The notes below the pieces were generated by a model. That model was not told where the DNA came from and ran no database searches. It saw only the letters and a program-made list of their open reading frames with translations. Below, piece after piece: positions 1-9,746 of a stretch of DNA of 64,000 nt; position 1 is the stretch's first letter; the number at the start of each line of letters is the position of its first letter. Source of the stretch: Haemophilus parainfluenzae (GTDB lineage: Bacteria > Pseudomonadota > Gammaproteobacteria > Enterobacterales > Pasteurellaceae); assembly GCF_014931275.1 (NCBI RefSeq), contig NZ_CP063110.1:976001-1040000 (forward strand), given 5' to 3'. Both the position numbers and the translations under genes were made by a program.

Positions 1-1
1 A

Positions 2-121
2 ATTGCGTATGCGGAATTGTGTTTTTTAGATGTGCTTTGGCCGGATTTTAGTGAAAAAGATTTTAATCAGGCAATTGCCTGCTATCAACAACGTCATCGC
101 CGTTTTGGCGGGACAGAATAA
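2..121 (+). CDS. uppS: Undecaprenyl diphosphate synthase, C-terminal end (partial)
   Basis: Open frame entering from the left edge and ending in TAA; only the last 39 residues are present. The tail has the aromatic/acidic stretch [10 protein letters not shown] and ends RRFGGTE, which matches the C-terminus of cis-prenyl transferases of the UppS family. The enzyme makes the C55 lipid carrier for peptidoglycan and other envelope polymers. It stops 11 bases before cdsA in the same direction, the standard uppS-cdsA-rseP-bamA order of gammaproteobacteria. The catalytic N-terminal part is outside the window, so the call rests on the tail and the context. Confidence 0.85.
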   Translation: MAYAELCFLDVLWPDFSEKDFNQAIACYQQRHRRFGGTE

Positions 122-132
122 GCGGAGAACTT

Positions 133-999
133 ATGCTTAAAGAACGTGTATTATCAGCCATTGTGTTGATTGCTTTGGTATTATGTGCCTTGTTCTTATT
201 TACCCCATTTTATTTTGCCCTAGCCTTGGGCTTTGTGGCGACACTTGGTATTTGGGAGTGGGCTCAATTTGCTCGTTTTAAAAATCCTTTGGCACGCCTT
301 TGTATCGCAGCATTTCTAGGCGCATTTATCTTCCTCTGGCTTTATAACGAAGGTAATTATTTAGATGCAGGTCGAGTATTTGAAAACTACTTGCCGCTTT
401 TATTGCTAAATTCAGTCGGTTGGTGGGCGCTTGCATTAGTATTAGTGGTGACTTATCCAAGCTCAGCGAAGTTTTGGGGTAAAAATATCCCTTTACAAGT
501 CTTGTTTGCTTTCTCTACGCTGATTCCTTTTGTTGCCGCAGTCTTACGTTTACGTTTAGATAATTATACAGCTGATCCTCATCATGGTTTATTCTTGTTG
601 CTTTATGTGTTTGTATTGGTATGGGCAGCGGACTCTGGTGCCTATTTTGCGGGACGAGCCTTTGGTAAGCACAAGCTTGCGCCGAAAGTATCACCAGGAA
701 AAACATGGCAAGGCGTATTTGGTGGCATGATCACTGCGGCGGTATTGGCATTTGTATTTATCCATTTCTCTGGTGAAACCTTATTAGGTAGTCGTGCAAT
801 GAGTGGTTTTGTTGTGCTTTCTGTGGCAACAGTGGCTATTTCTGTATTGGGTGACTTAGCAGAAAGTATGTTTAAACGTGAATCAGGCATTAAAGACAGT
901 AGTCAATTAATTCCAGGTCATGGCGGTATTTTAGATCGTATTGATAGTTTAACAGCCGCAGTACCATTCTTCACATACTTCTATTTCTTTGTGTTATAG
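133..999 (+). CDS. cdsA: Phosphatidate cytidylyltransferase
   Basis: 288 residues, a polytopic inner-membrane protein with many hydrophobic segments. It converts phosphatidic acid and CTP to CDP-diacylglycerol, the branch point for phosphatidylethanolamine and phosphatidylglycerol. The family signature lies near residues 245-272: SMFKRESGIKDSS followed by the HGGILDRID block that carries the catalytic acidic residues and metal site. The ATG at 133 is preceded by GGAGA. It lies 11 bases after uppS and 8 bases before rseP, so the three are almost certainly co-transcribed. Length is normal for the family. Confidence 0.97.
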   Translation: MLKERVLSAIVLIALVLCALFLFTPFYFALALGFVATLGIWEWAQFARFKNPLARLCIAAFLGAFIFLWLYNEGNYLDAGRVFENYLPLLLLNSVGWWALALVLVVTYPSSAKFWGKNIPLQVLFAFSTLIPFVAAVLRLRLDNYTADPHHGLFLLLYVFVLVWAADSGAYFAGRAFGKHKLAPKVSPGKTWQGVFGGMITAAVLAFVFIHFSGETLLGSRAMSGFVVLSVATVAISVLGDLAESMFKRESGIKDSSQLIPGHGGILDRIDSLTAAVPFFTYFYFFVL

Positions 1000-1007
1000 G
1001 ATAGAAC

Positions 1008-2339
1008 ATGTCGTTTTTGTGGTCGCTTGGTTCATTTATTGTTGCAATTGCTGTGCTAGTTGCCGTACACGAATACGGCCATTTTTGGGCAGCAAGAAAG
1101 TGCGGTATTAAAGTTCATCGTTTTTCGATTGGCTTTGGTAAAGTAATTTGGCGACGCACAGATAAATTGGGTACCGAGTTTGCGATTTCAGCCATTCCGC
1201 TTGGTGGTTATGTCAAAATGCTTGACGGACGAAATGAAGAAGTTCCAGCAGAATTAAAATCGCAGGCATTTGAAAGTAAATCTGTCGCTCAACGTGCTTT
1301 TGTGATTGCTGCAGGCCCGCTTGCTAATTTTATTTTTGCGATTTTGGCATATTGGGTTATTTATTCTGTAGGGATTCCGAGTGTTAAACCAGTCATTGAA
1401 AATGTTACGTCAAATTCACCGGCTGCAATAGCTCAAATTGAACCGAATACCCAGATTTTGGCAATTGATGGGAAGAATACACCCGATTGGGAAACCATTA
1501 ATTTATTGCTCACTGATAAGTTAGGTTCTGATTCTGTTGAGCTCACATTAACGCCTTTTGGTGAAGACCGACCTTATCAACGAACCATTAATCTGCAAAA
1601 TTGGACATTTGAGCCAGATAAAGAAACAGCATTTGAAACATTAGGGATCAATCCAGTTTCAAGTAAAGTGGAGATGACTTTATCAAAAGTGGTGGAGAAC
1701 TCACCAGCTGAAAAAGCGGGCTTATTGATTGGCGATAAAATTTTAGCGGAAAATTCGACCACACTTGATTGGAAAGCTTTTGTCGCACAGGTACAACAAG
1801 GTCAACCTTTTACAATCAAGGTTGAACGAAATCAGGAAATTTTTGACAAAACCTTGCAACCGGAGAAGAATCAAGAGGGTAAATGGTTTGTGGGGTTAAG
1901 TCCGACGTTCTTAAAAGTTGGAGAACAGTATCGAACTGAATTAAAATATGGTATTCTTGATGCTCTACAAAAAGGTGTGGAAAAGACAGGCCAGATTGCT
2001 TGGTTTATTGTGAAGGCAATCGGGAAATTGCTTAGTGGTGAACTTTCATTTTCCAGTTTAGCTGGGCCAATTTCAATTGCCCAAGGTGCGGGAGCATCTT
2101 CTAACGCTGGCGTGATTTATTTCTTAAGTTTTCTCGCGTTAATTAGTGTTAATTTAGGCATAATGAATTTATTTCCGTTGCCAGTTTTAGATGGTGGACA
2201 TCTCGTGTTTTTGGCGGCGGAAGCTATCAAAGGAAAACCTGTTTCAGAACGGGTGCAAAATTTAAGTTATCGTATAGGGCTAACAATCTTGTTAATTGAA
2301 ACAATTTTTGTGCTTTTTAATGATTTCTTACGTTTATAA
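1008..2339 (+). CDS. rseP: Site-2 intramembrane zinc metalloprotease RseP
   Basis: 443 residues. The zinc motif HEYGH (His21, Glu22, His25) sits in the first membrane segment and the second catalytic motif, [12 protein letters not shown], lies near residue 385. Two PDZ-like regions occupy the periplasmic middle (roughly 110-310). In E. coli this protease makes the second cut in the anti-sigma factor RseA, releasing sigmaE, and removes leftover signal peptides. Here it sits between cdsA and bamA in one transcription unit, with AGGATAGA before the ATG. Length and motif spacing are standard. Confidence 0.96.
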   Translation: MSFLWSLGSFIVAIAVLVAVHEYGHFWAARKCGIKVHRFSIGFGKVIWRRTDKLGTEFAISAIPLGGYVKMLDGRNEEVPAELKSQAFESKSVAQRAFVIAAGPLANFIFAILAYWVIYSVGIPSVKPVIENVTSNSPAAIAQIEPNTQILAIDGKNTPDWETINLLLTDKLGSDSVELTLTPFGEDRPYQRTINLQNWTFEPDKETAFETLGINPVSSKVEMTLSKVVENSPAEKAGLLIGDKILAENSTTLDWKAFVAQVQQGQPFTIKVERNQEIFDKTLQPEKNQEGKWFVGLSPTFLKVGEQYRTELKYGILDALQKGVEKTGQIAWFIVKAIGKLLSGELSFSSLAGPISIAQGAGASSNAGVIYFLSFLALISVNLGIMNLFPLPVLDGGHLVFLAAEAIKGKPVSERVQNLSYRIGLTILLIETIFVLFNDFLRL

Positions 2340-2365
2340 CTATTATTTTTTATAGGATAAAGTCG

Positions 2366-4744
2366 ATGAAAAAACTTCTAATCGCAAGTTTATTATTCGG
2401 TACTACAACGAGTGTATTTGCGGCACCATTTGTAGCAAAAGACATTCGTGTTGACGGTGCTCAAGGAGACTTAGAACAACAAATTCTAGCGAGCCTTCCT
2501 GTTCGTAGCGGTCAGCGTGTAACGGATAAAGACGTAGCCAATATTGTACGTTCATTGTTTGTAAGTGGACAGTTTGATGATGTCAAAGCTTTCCAAGATG
2601 GTGATGCGTTAGTTGTGAGCGTTATCGCGAAACCAATCATTTCTGAAGTGAATATTAAAGGCAATTCATCTATTCCAACAGAAGCTTTAAAACAAAATCT
2701 TGATGCAAATGGGTTCAAAAGTGGTGATGTATTAAATCGTGCGAAATTAGAAGAGTTTGCGAAAACCTTAAGAGAACATTATAAGAGTGTAGGCCGTTAT
2801 AATGCGAAAGTTGAACCAATTGTGACAACTTTACCAAATAACCGTGCAGAAATTACCCTTCAAATTGATGAGGATGATACGGCAAAACTTCGTTCAGTGA
2901 CTTTTAATGGAAATGAAGCGATTTCGAGCAGTAAGTTACAAGAACAAATGGAGCTTCAACCAGATTCTTGGTGGAAACTTTGGGGTAATAAGTTTGATGG
3001 TTCTCAGTTTGATAAAGATGTTCAAGCTATCCAAGATTACTACCAAAATAATGGTTACGCAAAAGCAAAAGTAACTAAAACAGATGTTCAATTAAATGAA
3101 GATCATACAAAAGCGGATGTGACCATTGATGTAAGTGAAGGTGAAAAATATAATTTAAGTTCAGCTCGTATTGTTGGTAACCTAGGTGGTATGGCTAATG
3201 AGTTACAACCGTTATTGCGCGAGCTTCACTTGAACGAAACATTCAGACGTTCAGATGTGCAATACGTAGAAAGCTTAATTAAAGATAAATTAGGCGAGCG
3301 AGGTTATGGTAGCGCAACAGTTAATTCTGTACCAACTTTTGATGATGCGAATAAAACACTGGCGTTAACATTTGTTGTGGATGCGGGTCGTCGTCTATCT
3401 GTACGTCAAGTTCGTTTTGAAGGTAATACGGTTTCTGCGGATAGTACATTACGTCAAGAAATGCGTCAGCAAGAAGGGACTTGGTATAACTCACAATTAG
3501 TTGAGTTAGGTAAAGTGCGTTTAGATAGAACAGGCTTCTTTGAAAGCGTAGAAAATCGTATTGAACCAATCCAAGGTTCTAACGATGAAGTTGATGTAGT
3601 ATATAAAGTCAGAGAACGTAATACGGGTAGTATCAACTTTGGTATCGGTTATGGTACAGAAAGTGGTATCAGCTATCAAGCGAGTGTGAAACAAGATAAC
3701 TTCTTGGGGACAGGTGCGGCGGTAAGCCTAGGTGGTACACGTAATGACTATGGCACTAGTATAAACTTAGGCTATACAGAACCGTACTTTACTAAAGATG
3801 GCGTAAGTTTAGGTGGAAACGTATTCTATGAAACTTACGATAACTCAAAAAGTGATACCTCATCAACCTATAAACGTACCACTTATGGTGGTAACATGAC
3901 ATTAGGTTTCCCAGTCAATGAGAATAACTCATATTATGTGGGATTAGGTTATACTTACAATAAAATCAGCAACTTCGCGTATGAATATAATCGTGATTTA
4001 TACATGAAATCGATGAATTTGACTGGCAACTCAATTAAAACCAGTGACTTTGATTTCTCATTTGGTTGGAACTATAACAGCTTAAACCGTGGTTATTTCC
4101 CAACTAAAGGGGTAAAAGCAAATCTAGGTGGTCGCGTAACCATTCCTGGATCTGACAATAAATATTATAAATTAAGCGCTGAGCTTCAAGGTTTCTACCC
4201 ATTAGATCGTGATCACCGTTGGGTGTTATCAGGAAAAGCAACCGCCTCTTATGCAAATGGCTTAGGTGGTAAACGTGTACCGTTCTATCAACTTTATACG
4301 GCTGGTGGTATCGGTTCATTACGTGGCTTTGCTTACGGTGCGGTAGGTCCTAATGCGATTTATCAAGACAAATATGGTCAATGGTATCAAAGCACTGATG
4401 TCGTTGGTGGTAACGCGATGGCTACAGCAAGCGTGGAGCTTATTGTTCCAACTCCATTTGTTGGAGATAAAAGTCAAAATAGCGTAAGAACCTCACTTTT
4501 TGTTGATGCAGCAAGCGTTTGGAATACAAAATGGAAATCAGATAAAGAAGGCTTAAAATCATCTCCGATTTATGCAACATTACCTGATTACAGTAAAGCA
4601 GGTCGAGTCCGTGCTTCAACTGGTGTTGCTTTCCAATGGCAATCACCAATTGGACCATTGGTATTCTCTTATGCGAAACCAATCAAAAAATATGAAAATG
4701 ATGATGTAGAACAATTCCAATTCAGTATTGGTGGTTCTTTCTAA
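2366..4744 (+). CDS. bamA: Outer membrane protein assembly factor BamA
   Basis: 792 residues with a signal peptide (cleavage after about residue 19, VFA-AP), five POTRA domains to about residue 420 and a 16-strand barrel ending in phenylalanine (IGGSF). The conserved barrel motif LRGFAYG is visible near residue 655. BamA is the central insertase of the BAM complex in the outer membrane; its partner lipoprotein gene bamE is at 29575-29988 in this window. It is the homologue of the Haemophilus D15 protective surface antigen. The ATG has a weak AGGATAA ribosome site and follows rseP by 26 bases. Confidence 0.98.
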   Translation: MKKLLIASLLFGTTTSVFAAPFVAKDIRVDGAQGDLEQQILASLPVRSGQRVTDKDVANIVRSLFVSGQFDDVKAFQDGDALVVSVIAKPIISEVNIKGNSSIPTEALKQNLDANGFKSGDVLNRAKLEEFAKTLREHYKSVGRYNAKVEPIVTTLPNNRAEITLQIDEDDTAKLRSVTFNGNEAISSSKLQEQMELQPDSWWKLWGNKFDGSQFDKDVQAIQDYYQNNGYAKAKVTKTDVQLNEDHTKADVTIDVSEGEKYNLSSARIVGNLGGMANELQPLLRELHLNETFRRSDVQYVESLIKDKLGERGYGSATVNSVPTFDDANKTLALTFVVDAGRRLSVRQVRFEGNTVSADSTLRQEMRQQEGTWYNSQLVELGKVRLDRTGFFESVENRIEPIQGSNDEVDVVYKVRERNTGSINFGIGYGTESGISYQASVKQDNFLGTGAAVSLGGTRNDYGTSINLGYTEPYFTKDGVSLGGNVFYETYDNSKSDTSSTYKRTTYGGNMTLGFPVNENNSYYVGLGYTYNKISNFAYEYNRDLYMKSMNLTGNSIKTSDFDFSFGWNYNSLNRGYFPTKGVKANLGGRVTIPGSDNKYYKLSAELQGFYPLDRDHRWVLSGKATASYANGLGGKRVPFYQLYTAGGIGSLRGFAYGAVGPNAIYQDKYGQWYQSTDVVGGNAMATASVELIVPTPFVGDKSQNSVRTSLFVDAASVWNTKWKSDKEGLKSSPIYATLPDYSKAGRVRASTGVAFQWQSPIGPLVFSYAKPIKKYENDDVEQFQFSIGGSF

Positions 4745-4750
4745 TAAATT

Positions 4751-4777
4751 GAACTTTTACGTTCTATTTAAGTCAAA
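4751..4777 (+). promoter_or_regulatory. Candidate sigmaE promoter for skp
   Basis: GAACTT at 4751-4756 and TCAAA at 4773-4777 are separated by 16 bases. This matches the sigmaE -35 consensus GAACTT and one form of its -10 element. It lies in the bamA-skp gap. In E. coli the skp/bamA region is under sigmaE control, so the location is sensible. Assigned by eye. Confidence 0.5.
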
Positions 4778-4784
4778 ATCTTCG

Positions 4785-4814
4785 TTCTGTGTCAGTGAGT
4801 TAGCTGGCACAGAA
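4785..4814 (+). other. Stem-loop in the bamA-skp intergenic region
   Basis: TTCTGTGTCA (4785-4794) pairs with TGGCACAGAA (4805-4814), ten pairs with one G-U, around a 10-base loop. No run of T follows, so it is not a classic terminator. It could be a processing or mRNA-stability element, or an attenuator lowering read-through from bamA into skp. Confidence 0.55.
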
Positions 4815-4846
4815 ATATTACTAAACTAATTTAAGGAAATTCAAAC

Positions 4847-5455
4847 ATGAAAAACGTAGTAAAAGTTACCGCACTTTCTTTAGGTCTTGCACTTGCATCA
4901 GGTTTTGCTGCTGCAGATGAAAATATCGCATTCATCAACGCGGGTTACTTATTCCAAAATCACCCAGATCGTCAAGCTGTAGCAGATAAGTTAGATGCAG
5001 AATTCAAACCAATGGCGGATAAACTTGCTGCAAGTAAGAAAGAAATTGATGACAAAATTGTGGCATCTCGTAAAAAAGTAGAAGCAAAAGTTGCAGCTTT
5101 ACAAAAAGATGCACCTCGTTTACGTCAAGCTGAAATTCAAAAACGCCAAGAAGAAATCACTAAATTTGGTTCAGATGAAGAAGCTGCATTAAATAAATTA
5201 ATGGAAGAGCAAGATAAAAAAGTGGCAGAGTTCCAAGAGTTAAACGAAAAACGTCAAACTGAAGAGCGTGGTAAATTGTTAGAAAGCATTCAAGTTGCAA
5301 CGAATAACTTAGCAAAAACAAAAGGTTATACTTATGTTTTAGATGCTAACTCTGTCGTATTTGCAGTAGATGGTAAAGATATTACTGAAGAAGTATTAAA
5401 ATCTATTCCAGCAACTGAAAAAGCCGCTCCAGCAAAAACTGAAGAGAAAAAATAA
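4847..5455 (+). CDS. skp: Periplasmic chaperone Skp (OmpH)
   Basis: 202 residues with a signal peptide cleaved after about residue 23 (GFAAA-DE). The mature part is rich in Lys, Glu, Ala and Gln and is predicted to form the long coiled-coil arms of the trimeric Skp jellyfish fold. It binds unfolded outer membrane proteins and hands them to BAM. The C-terminus carries an extra Ala/Lys/Glu tail (about 20 residues) beyond the E. coli length of 161. AAGGAAA precedes the ATG. It lies 102 bases after bamA, behind a candidate sigmaE promoter, and 12 bases before lpxD. Confidence 0.95.
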   Translation: MKNVVKVTALSLGLALASGFAAADENIAFINAGYLFQNHPDRQAVADKLDAEFKPMADKLAASKKEIDDKIVASRKKVEAKVAALQKDAPRLRQAEIQKRQEEITKFGSDEEAALNKLMEEQDKKVAEFQELNEKRQTEERGKLLESIQVATNNLAKTKGYTYVLDANSVVFAVDGKDITEEVLKSIPATEKAAPAKTEEKK

Positions 5456-5467
5456 TAGGTTCTCATA

Positions 5468-6493
5468 ATGCAAAAATCCTATTCTTTACAGGAATTAGCA
5501 GCAAAAGTCGGCGGTACCCTTCGTGGTAACGCCGACGTTGTCGTTAATAATATTGCCGCATTGTCAAAAGCAGAACCTAACCAGCTTACTTTCATTTCTA
5601 ATGCAAAATTCCGTCCTTTATTAGCCGAATCTAAAGCAGGTATTCTTGTCGTGTCAGAAGCAGATGTGGAATTTTGCTCACCTGAAAGTAACTTACTTAT
5701 CGTCAAAGATCCTTATGTTGCTTACGCCGTATTAGCTCAATATATGGATACCACTCCGAAAGCTGCTCAAAATATCCACCCAAGTGCGGTTATTTCTGAA
5801 AAAGCTTCAATTAGTGAAAATGTATCAATTGGTGCAAATGCCGTTATTGAAGAAGGTGTTGTATTAGGCGATAACGTGATTATTGGCGCCGGTTGTTTTG
5901 TCGGTAAATTCACCAAAATTGGTGCAGGTACACAGCTTTGGGCAAATGTAAGCGTTTATCATGAAGTAGAAATTGGACAAAATTGCTTAATTCAATCAGG
6001 TGCTGTGATTGGTAGTGATGGCTTTGGCTATGCGAATGATCGTGGTCGCTGGGTGAAAATTCCACAAGTAGGACAAGTGATTATTGGTAATAATGTCGAA
6101 ATCGGTGCTTGTACCTGTATTGACCGTGGAGCCTTAGATGCGACAGTCATTGAAGATAACGTCATTATTGATAACCTTTGTCAAATTGCGCATAACGTTC
6201 ATATCGGCACGGGTACAGCAGTCGCTGGCGGTGTCATTATGGCGGGTAGTCTAAAAGTGGGGCGTTATTGTTTAATTGGCGGAGCAAGTGTGATTAATGG
6301 TCACATGGAAATCTGCGATAAAGTAACCGTGACTGGCATGGGGATGGTAATGCGTCCAATTACTGAACCAGGCGTTTACTCATCGGGTATCCCATTACAA
6401 ACCAATAAAGAGTGGCGAAAAACAGCCGCACTTACTTTGGGGATTGATGGTATGAATAAACGACTGAAAGCCCTTGAGAAAAAACTTGGCTAA
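5468..6493 (+). CDS. lpxD: UDP-3-O-acylglucosamine N-acyltransferase
   Basis: 341 residues. An N-terminal uridine-binding domain (to about residue 100) is followed by hexapeptide repeats forming a left-handed beta-helix, then a C-terminal helix ([13 protein letters not shown]). The catalytic histidine is in the [10 protein letters not shown] motif around residue 240. It adds the N-linked acyl chain in the third step of lipid A synthesis, using acyl-ACP. It is read directly after skp. A terminator at 6501-6530 then separates it from fabZ. Confidence 0.97.
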   Translation: MQKSYSLQELAAKVGGTLRGNADVVVNNIAALSKAEPNQLTFISNAKFRPLLAESKAGILVVSEADVEFCSPESNLLIVKDPYVAYAVLAQYMDTTPKAAQNIHPSAVISEKASISENVSIGANAVIEEGVVLGDNVIIGAGCFVGKFTKIGAGTQLWANVSVYHEVEIGQNCLIQSGAVIGSDGFGYANDRGRWVKIPQVGQVIIGNNVEIGACTCIDRGALDATVIEDNVIIDNLCQIAHNVHIGTGTAVAGGVIMAGSLKVGRYCLIGGASVINGHMEICDKVTVTGMGMVMRPITEPGVYSSGIPLQTNKEWRKTAALTLGIDGMNKRLKALEKKLG

Positions 6494-6500
6494 GATTTTT

Positions 6501-6530
6501 AAAACGTACCCTAGGGTGCGTTTTATTTTT
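6501..6530 (+). terminator. Terminator after lpxD
   Basis: AAAACGTACC and GGTGCGTTTT form a ten-pair stem (one G-U) around CTAG, followed by ATTTTT. It ends the bamA-skp-lpxD unit or partly attenuates it before fabZ. Confidence 0.75.
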
Positions 6531-6544
6531 ATACAGAAATATCG

Positions 6545-6550
6545 TATAAT
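6545..6550 (+). promoter_or_regulatory. Candidate -10 element for fabZ-lpxA
   Basis: A perfect TATAAT, 40 bases before the fabZ start and just after the lpxD terminator. The -35 region (about 6522-6527, TTTATT) is poor. It suggests that fabZ-lpxA has its own transcription start. Confidence 0.45.
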
Positions 6551-6589
6551 TCCAGTGTTTTATTATTATTTATTTTAAAGGTATTAGAC

Positions 6590-7039
6590 GTGTCAGAGAA
6601 TCAAGTAAGTAAAGTAATTGAAGCAAAAGAAATTATGACCTTATTGCCACATCGTTATCCATTTTTATTAGTGGATCGTGTGTTAGACTACAAAGAAGGT
6701 GAATGGTTAAAAGCAATTAAAAATATCAGCGTAAACGAACCTTGTTTTACCGGTCATTTCCCTGGAGAGCCAATTTTACCAGGTGTGTTAATTCTTGAAG
6801 CTTTGGCGCAATCAATGGGGATCCTTGCATTTAAAACCCATGAATTAAAAGGTGGCGAATTATTCTATTTCGCAGGTATTGATGAAGCGCGTTTCAAACG
6901 CCCAGTATTACCTGGAGATCAAATGGAATTGAACGTTCAAGTGATTAAAGAACGTCGTGGTATTACAGCATTCACAGGTATTGCAACCGTAAACGGTGAA
7001 GTTGCTTGTGAAGCCAAATTAATGTGTGCTCGTCGATAA
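6590..7039 (+). CDS. fabZ: 3-hydroxyacyl-ACP dehydratase FabZ
   Basis: 149 residues of the hot-dog fold. His56 in [13 protein letters not shown] and Glu70 in LILEALAQ are the catalytic pair, with the spacing known in E. coli FabZ (His54/Glu68). It dehydrates 3-hydroxyacyl-ACP in fatty acid elongation and competes with LpxA for 3-hydroxymyristoyl-ACP, which balances phospholipid and lipid A. The start is GTG at 6590, chosen because AAAGGT lies at the right distance and the reading begins MSENQ. It has its own likely promoter and leads into lpxA 23 bases later. Confidence 0.96.
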   Translation: MSENQVSKVIEAKEIMTLLPHRYPFLLVDRVLDYKEGEWLKAIKNISVNEPCFTGHFPGEPILPGVLILEALAQSMGILAFKTHELKGGELFYFAGIDEARFKRPVLPGDQMELNVQVIKERRGITAFTGIATVNGEVACEAKLMCARR

Positions 7040-7062
7040 TTAAAGAAAATTAAGGGGTAAGT

Positions 7063-7851
7063 ATGATCCACCCAAGTGCAAAAATTCACCCAACCGCGCT
7101 TGTTGCTGATGGCGCAGTTATTGGCGAAGACGTTGTTATCGGTCCTTTCTGTATTATTGAAGGGAGCGTTGAGATTAAAGCGCGTACCGTTTTAAATTCT
7201 CATATTGTCGTGAAAGGCGACACCGTGATTGGTGAGGATAACCAGATTTATCAATTCGCCAGCATCGGTGAAGTCAACCAAGATTTAAAATATAAAGGCG
7301 AAGCAACGAAAACCATTATTGGTAATGGCAACCTTATTCGAGAACATGTGACGATTCACCGCGGCACAATCCAAGGTGGTGGTGTAACACGTATTGGTAA
7401 CAACAACTTATTGATGATCAACGTCCACGTTGCCCACGATTGTCAAATAAAAAATAACTGTATTTTAGCAAACAATGCAACCCTTGCGGGGCACGTTGAA
7501 TTAGATGATTTTGTGATTGTTGGTGGCATGTCTGCGATCCATCAATTTGTAATCGTTGGTGCGCACGTAATGTTAGGTGGTGGCTCTATGGTTAGCCAAG
7601 ATGTGCCGCCTTATGTGATGGCTCAAGGTAACCATGCGCAGCCTTTCGGTGTAAACCTTGAAGGATTAAAACGTCGTGGTTTTGATAAACCAACCATGCA
7701 TGCTATCCGTAATGTTTATAAAATGATTTACCGTAGCGGTAAAACCCTTGAAGAAGTATTGCCGGAAATTGAACAAATTGCACAAACTGAATCTGCAATT
7801 AGTTTCTTTGTGGAGTTCTTCAAACGTTCTACCCGTGGCATTATTCGTTAA
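7063..7851 (+). CDS. lpxA: UDP-N-acetylglucosamine O-acyltransferase
   Basis: 262 residues, a left-handed beta-helix of hexapeptide repeats from the N-terminus to about residue 190, then a helical C-terminus. The catalytic histidine is His125 (NVHVAHDC), as in E. coli. It performs the first committed step of lipid A synthesis, transferring 3-hydroxyacyl from ACP to UDP-GlcNAc. AAGGGGTAAGT gives a good ribosome site. It follows fabZ and precedes lpxB, but a hairpin terminator stands between lpxA and lpxB. Confidence 0.97.
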   Translation: MIHPSAKIHPTALVADGAVIGEDVVIGPFCIIEGSVEIKARTVLNSHIVVKGDTVIGEDNQIYQFASIGEVNQDLKYKGEATKTIIGNGNLIREHVTIHRGTIQGGGVTRIGNNNLLMINVHVAHDCQIKNNCILANNATLAGHVELDDFVIVGGMSAIHQFVIVGAHVMLGGGSMVSQDVPPYVMAQGNHAQPFGVNLEGLKRRGFDKPTMHAIRNVYKMIYRSGKTLEEVLPEIEQIAQTESAISFFVEFFKRSTRGIIR

Positions 7852-7896
7852 TTAACGTTTCTTTTCTCGTTAAGAGAAAATGATGAATAACAAAGA

Positions 7897-7933
7897 GACC
7901 GCACTATGATTTGTTCAAAGTGCGGTCGTTTTT
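7897..7933 (+). terminator. Terminator made from inverted uptake signals, lpxA-lpxB gap
   Basis: GACCGCACT (7897-7905) pairs with AGTGCGGTC (7919-7927) around a 13-base loop, followed by GTTTTTT. The right arm holds a perfect uptake signal (7918-7926). The arm placement also argues against starting lpxB at the upstream ATG at 7906-7913, which would lie within the loop. Confidence 0.7.
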
Positions 7934-7946
7934 TAGGATAAATTTG

Positions 7947-9116
7947 ATGATAAAAGAAAATCCGACTATTGCAATTGTTGCCGGTGAAGTGTCTGGTGAT
8001 ATTCTTGGTGCAGGTCTCATTCAAGCGCTTAAACGCCACTATCCGCAAGCTAAGTTTGTCGGGATTGGCGGGGAGAGAATGATTGCTCAAGGTTTTGAAA
8101 GTTTTTTTGATATGGAAGAGCTCTCTGTCATGGGGCTAGTAGAAGTACTTAAACATTTACCTCGATTGCTTAAAATTCGTCGCAGTATCATCGAACAACT
8201 TTCTGCTATTAAACCAGATGTATTTATCGGTATTGATGCACCGGATTTTAATCTTACCGTTGAACTTAAATTAAAAGAAAAAGGGATTAAAACCATTCAT
8301 TACGTGAGTCCATCTGTATGGGCTTGGCGTCAAAATCGTATCTACAAAATAGCCAAAGCAACTCATCAAGTATTGGCTTTTCTTCCTTTTGAAAAAGCTT
8401 TTTATGATCGTTTTAATGTGCCTTGCCGTTTTATTGGTCATACCATGGCAGATGCGATTCCATTAAAACCAAATCGTACAGAAGCTTGCCAGACTTTAGG
8501 TATTGATGAAAAAGGACGGTACCTTGCTATTTTAGTGGGGAGCCGTGGTAGTGAAGTGAGCTTCCTTGCTGAACCATTTCTAAAAACAGCTTTGTTATTA
8601 AAAGAAAAATATCCAGAATTGCAGTTTTTAGTCCCTTTGGTGAATGAAAAGCGTCGCCAGCAATTTGAGGAAATAAAGGCTCAGATTGCTCCTGATCTTG
8701 ATATGCATTTAATTGATGGTAAAGCACGCCAAGTGATGATTGCCGCCGAAGCGACTTTACTTGCTTCGGGTACCGCAGCGCTTGAGGCGATGTTGTGTAA
8801 ATCGCCAATGGTAGTGGGGTATCGAATGAAACTTTTCACGCATTTCTTGGCAAAACGATTGGTCAAAACAAAATATATTTCATTGCCTAATTTGTTAGCG
8901 GATGAAATGCTTGTGCCAGAAATGATTCAAGAAGATTGCGAACCACAAAAATTAGCAGAACAACTTTCTCAGTATTTAGGCGATGACGAAAGTGCGGTCA
9001 AATCTCGCAGTGTTTTAATTCAACGTTTTACAGAGTTGCATAAATTAATTCAATGTGATGCGGATAGCCAAGCCGCACAAGCTGTGATTGATTTATTGGA
9101 GCAAAAACATGATTGA
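7947..9116 (+). CDS. lpxB: Lipid-A-disaccharide synthase
   Basis: 389 residues from the ATG at 7947; an upstream in-frame ATG at 7911 lies within a terminator hairpin and is rejected. AGGATAA precedes the chosen start. The protein begins [20 protein letters not shown], the GT-B N-terminal nucleotide-sugar fold (glycosyltransferase family 19), and contains the [11 protein letters not shown] motif. It joins UDP-diacylglucosamine and lipid X to form the beta-1,6 disaccharide of lipid A at the inner membrane. An uptake signal lies inside at 8990-8998. It overlaps rnhB by eight bases. Confidence 0.96.
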   Translation: MIKENPTIAIVAGEVSGDILGAGLIQALKRHYPQAKFVGIGGERMIAQGFESFFDMEELSVMGLVEVLKHLPRLLKIRRSIIEQLSAIKPDVFIGIDAPDFNLTVELKLKEKGIKTIHYVSPSVWAWRQNRIYKIAKATHQVLAFLPFEKAFYDRFNVPCRFIGHTMADAIPLKPNRTEACQTLGIDEKGRYLAILVGSRGSEVSFLAEPFLKTALLLKEKYPELQFLVPLVNEKRRQQFEEIKAQIAPDLDMHLIDGKARQVMIAAEATLLASGTAALEAMLCKSPMVVGYRMKLFTHFLAKRLVKTKYISLPNLLADEMLVPEMIQEDCEPQKLAEQLSQYLGDDESAVKSRSVLIQRFTELHKLIQCDADSQAAQAVIDLLEQKHD

Positions 9117-9711
9117 TTTTGTTTATCCTGAAGGTTATCAACTATTTGCTGGGGTGGATGAAGTAGGCCGTGGTCCTTTAGTGGGTGCAGTTGTAACGGC
9201 AGCGGTAATTTTAGATCCTAATAATCCGATAACCGGGTTGGCGGATTCTAAAAAGCTCAGCGAGAAAAAACGCCTTGCACTCGCAGCAGAAATTAAAGAG
9301 AAAGCCTTAGCTTGGGCAATGGGACGAGCAGAGCCAGCCGAGATTGATGAATTGAATATTCTGCATGCCTCTATGTTAGCCATGGAGCGAGCAGTAAAAG
9401 CCTTAAAAATTCAACCGCACTTTGTGTTGGTAGATGGAAATCGAATTCCGCCTAACATTGGCTTGCCTGCCCAAGCTGTGGTGAAAGGGGATTCACTTGT
9501 GGCTGAAATTAGCGCTGCCTCTATTTTGGCAAAAGTCGCACGGGATCAGGAAATGGAAGCGTTAGATGAAAAGTATCCAGAATATGCTTTTGCTCAACAT
9601 AAAGGGTATCCGACCAAATTACACTTAGAAAAATTAGCGGAACTGGGTCCTTTACCAGAGTATCGTCGTAGTTTTTCACCCGTGAAGAAAGCATTAGGCA
9701 TAGAAGAATAG
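9109..9711 (+). CDS. rnhB: Ribonuclease HII
   Basis: 200 residues from the ATG at 9109, whose reading ([20 protein letters not shown]) aligns with the usual RnhB N-terminus; an in-frame ATG at 9088 would add seven atypical residues. The metal-binding acidic residues are in GVDEVGRG (near 15-20) and in VDGNR, with [15 protein letters not shown] further on. It cuts RNA in RNA-DNA hybrids and at single ribonucleotides. The start lies within the end of lpxB, implying translational coupling. One uptake signal is at 9414-9422. Confidence 0.95.
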   Translation: MIDFVYPEGYQLFAGVDEVGRGPLVGAVVTAAVILDPNNPITGLADSKKLSEKKRLALAAEIKEKALAWAMGRAEPAEIDELNILHASMLAMERAVKALKIQPHFVLVDGNRIPPNIGLPAQAVVKGDSLVAEISAASILAKVARDQEMEALDEKYPEYAFAQHKGYPTKLHLEKLAELGPLPEYRRSFSPVKKALGIEE

Positions 9712-9746
9712 TTAGAGTGAAAGGTCGTAAGATTACAGGATAGAGT

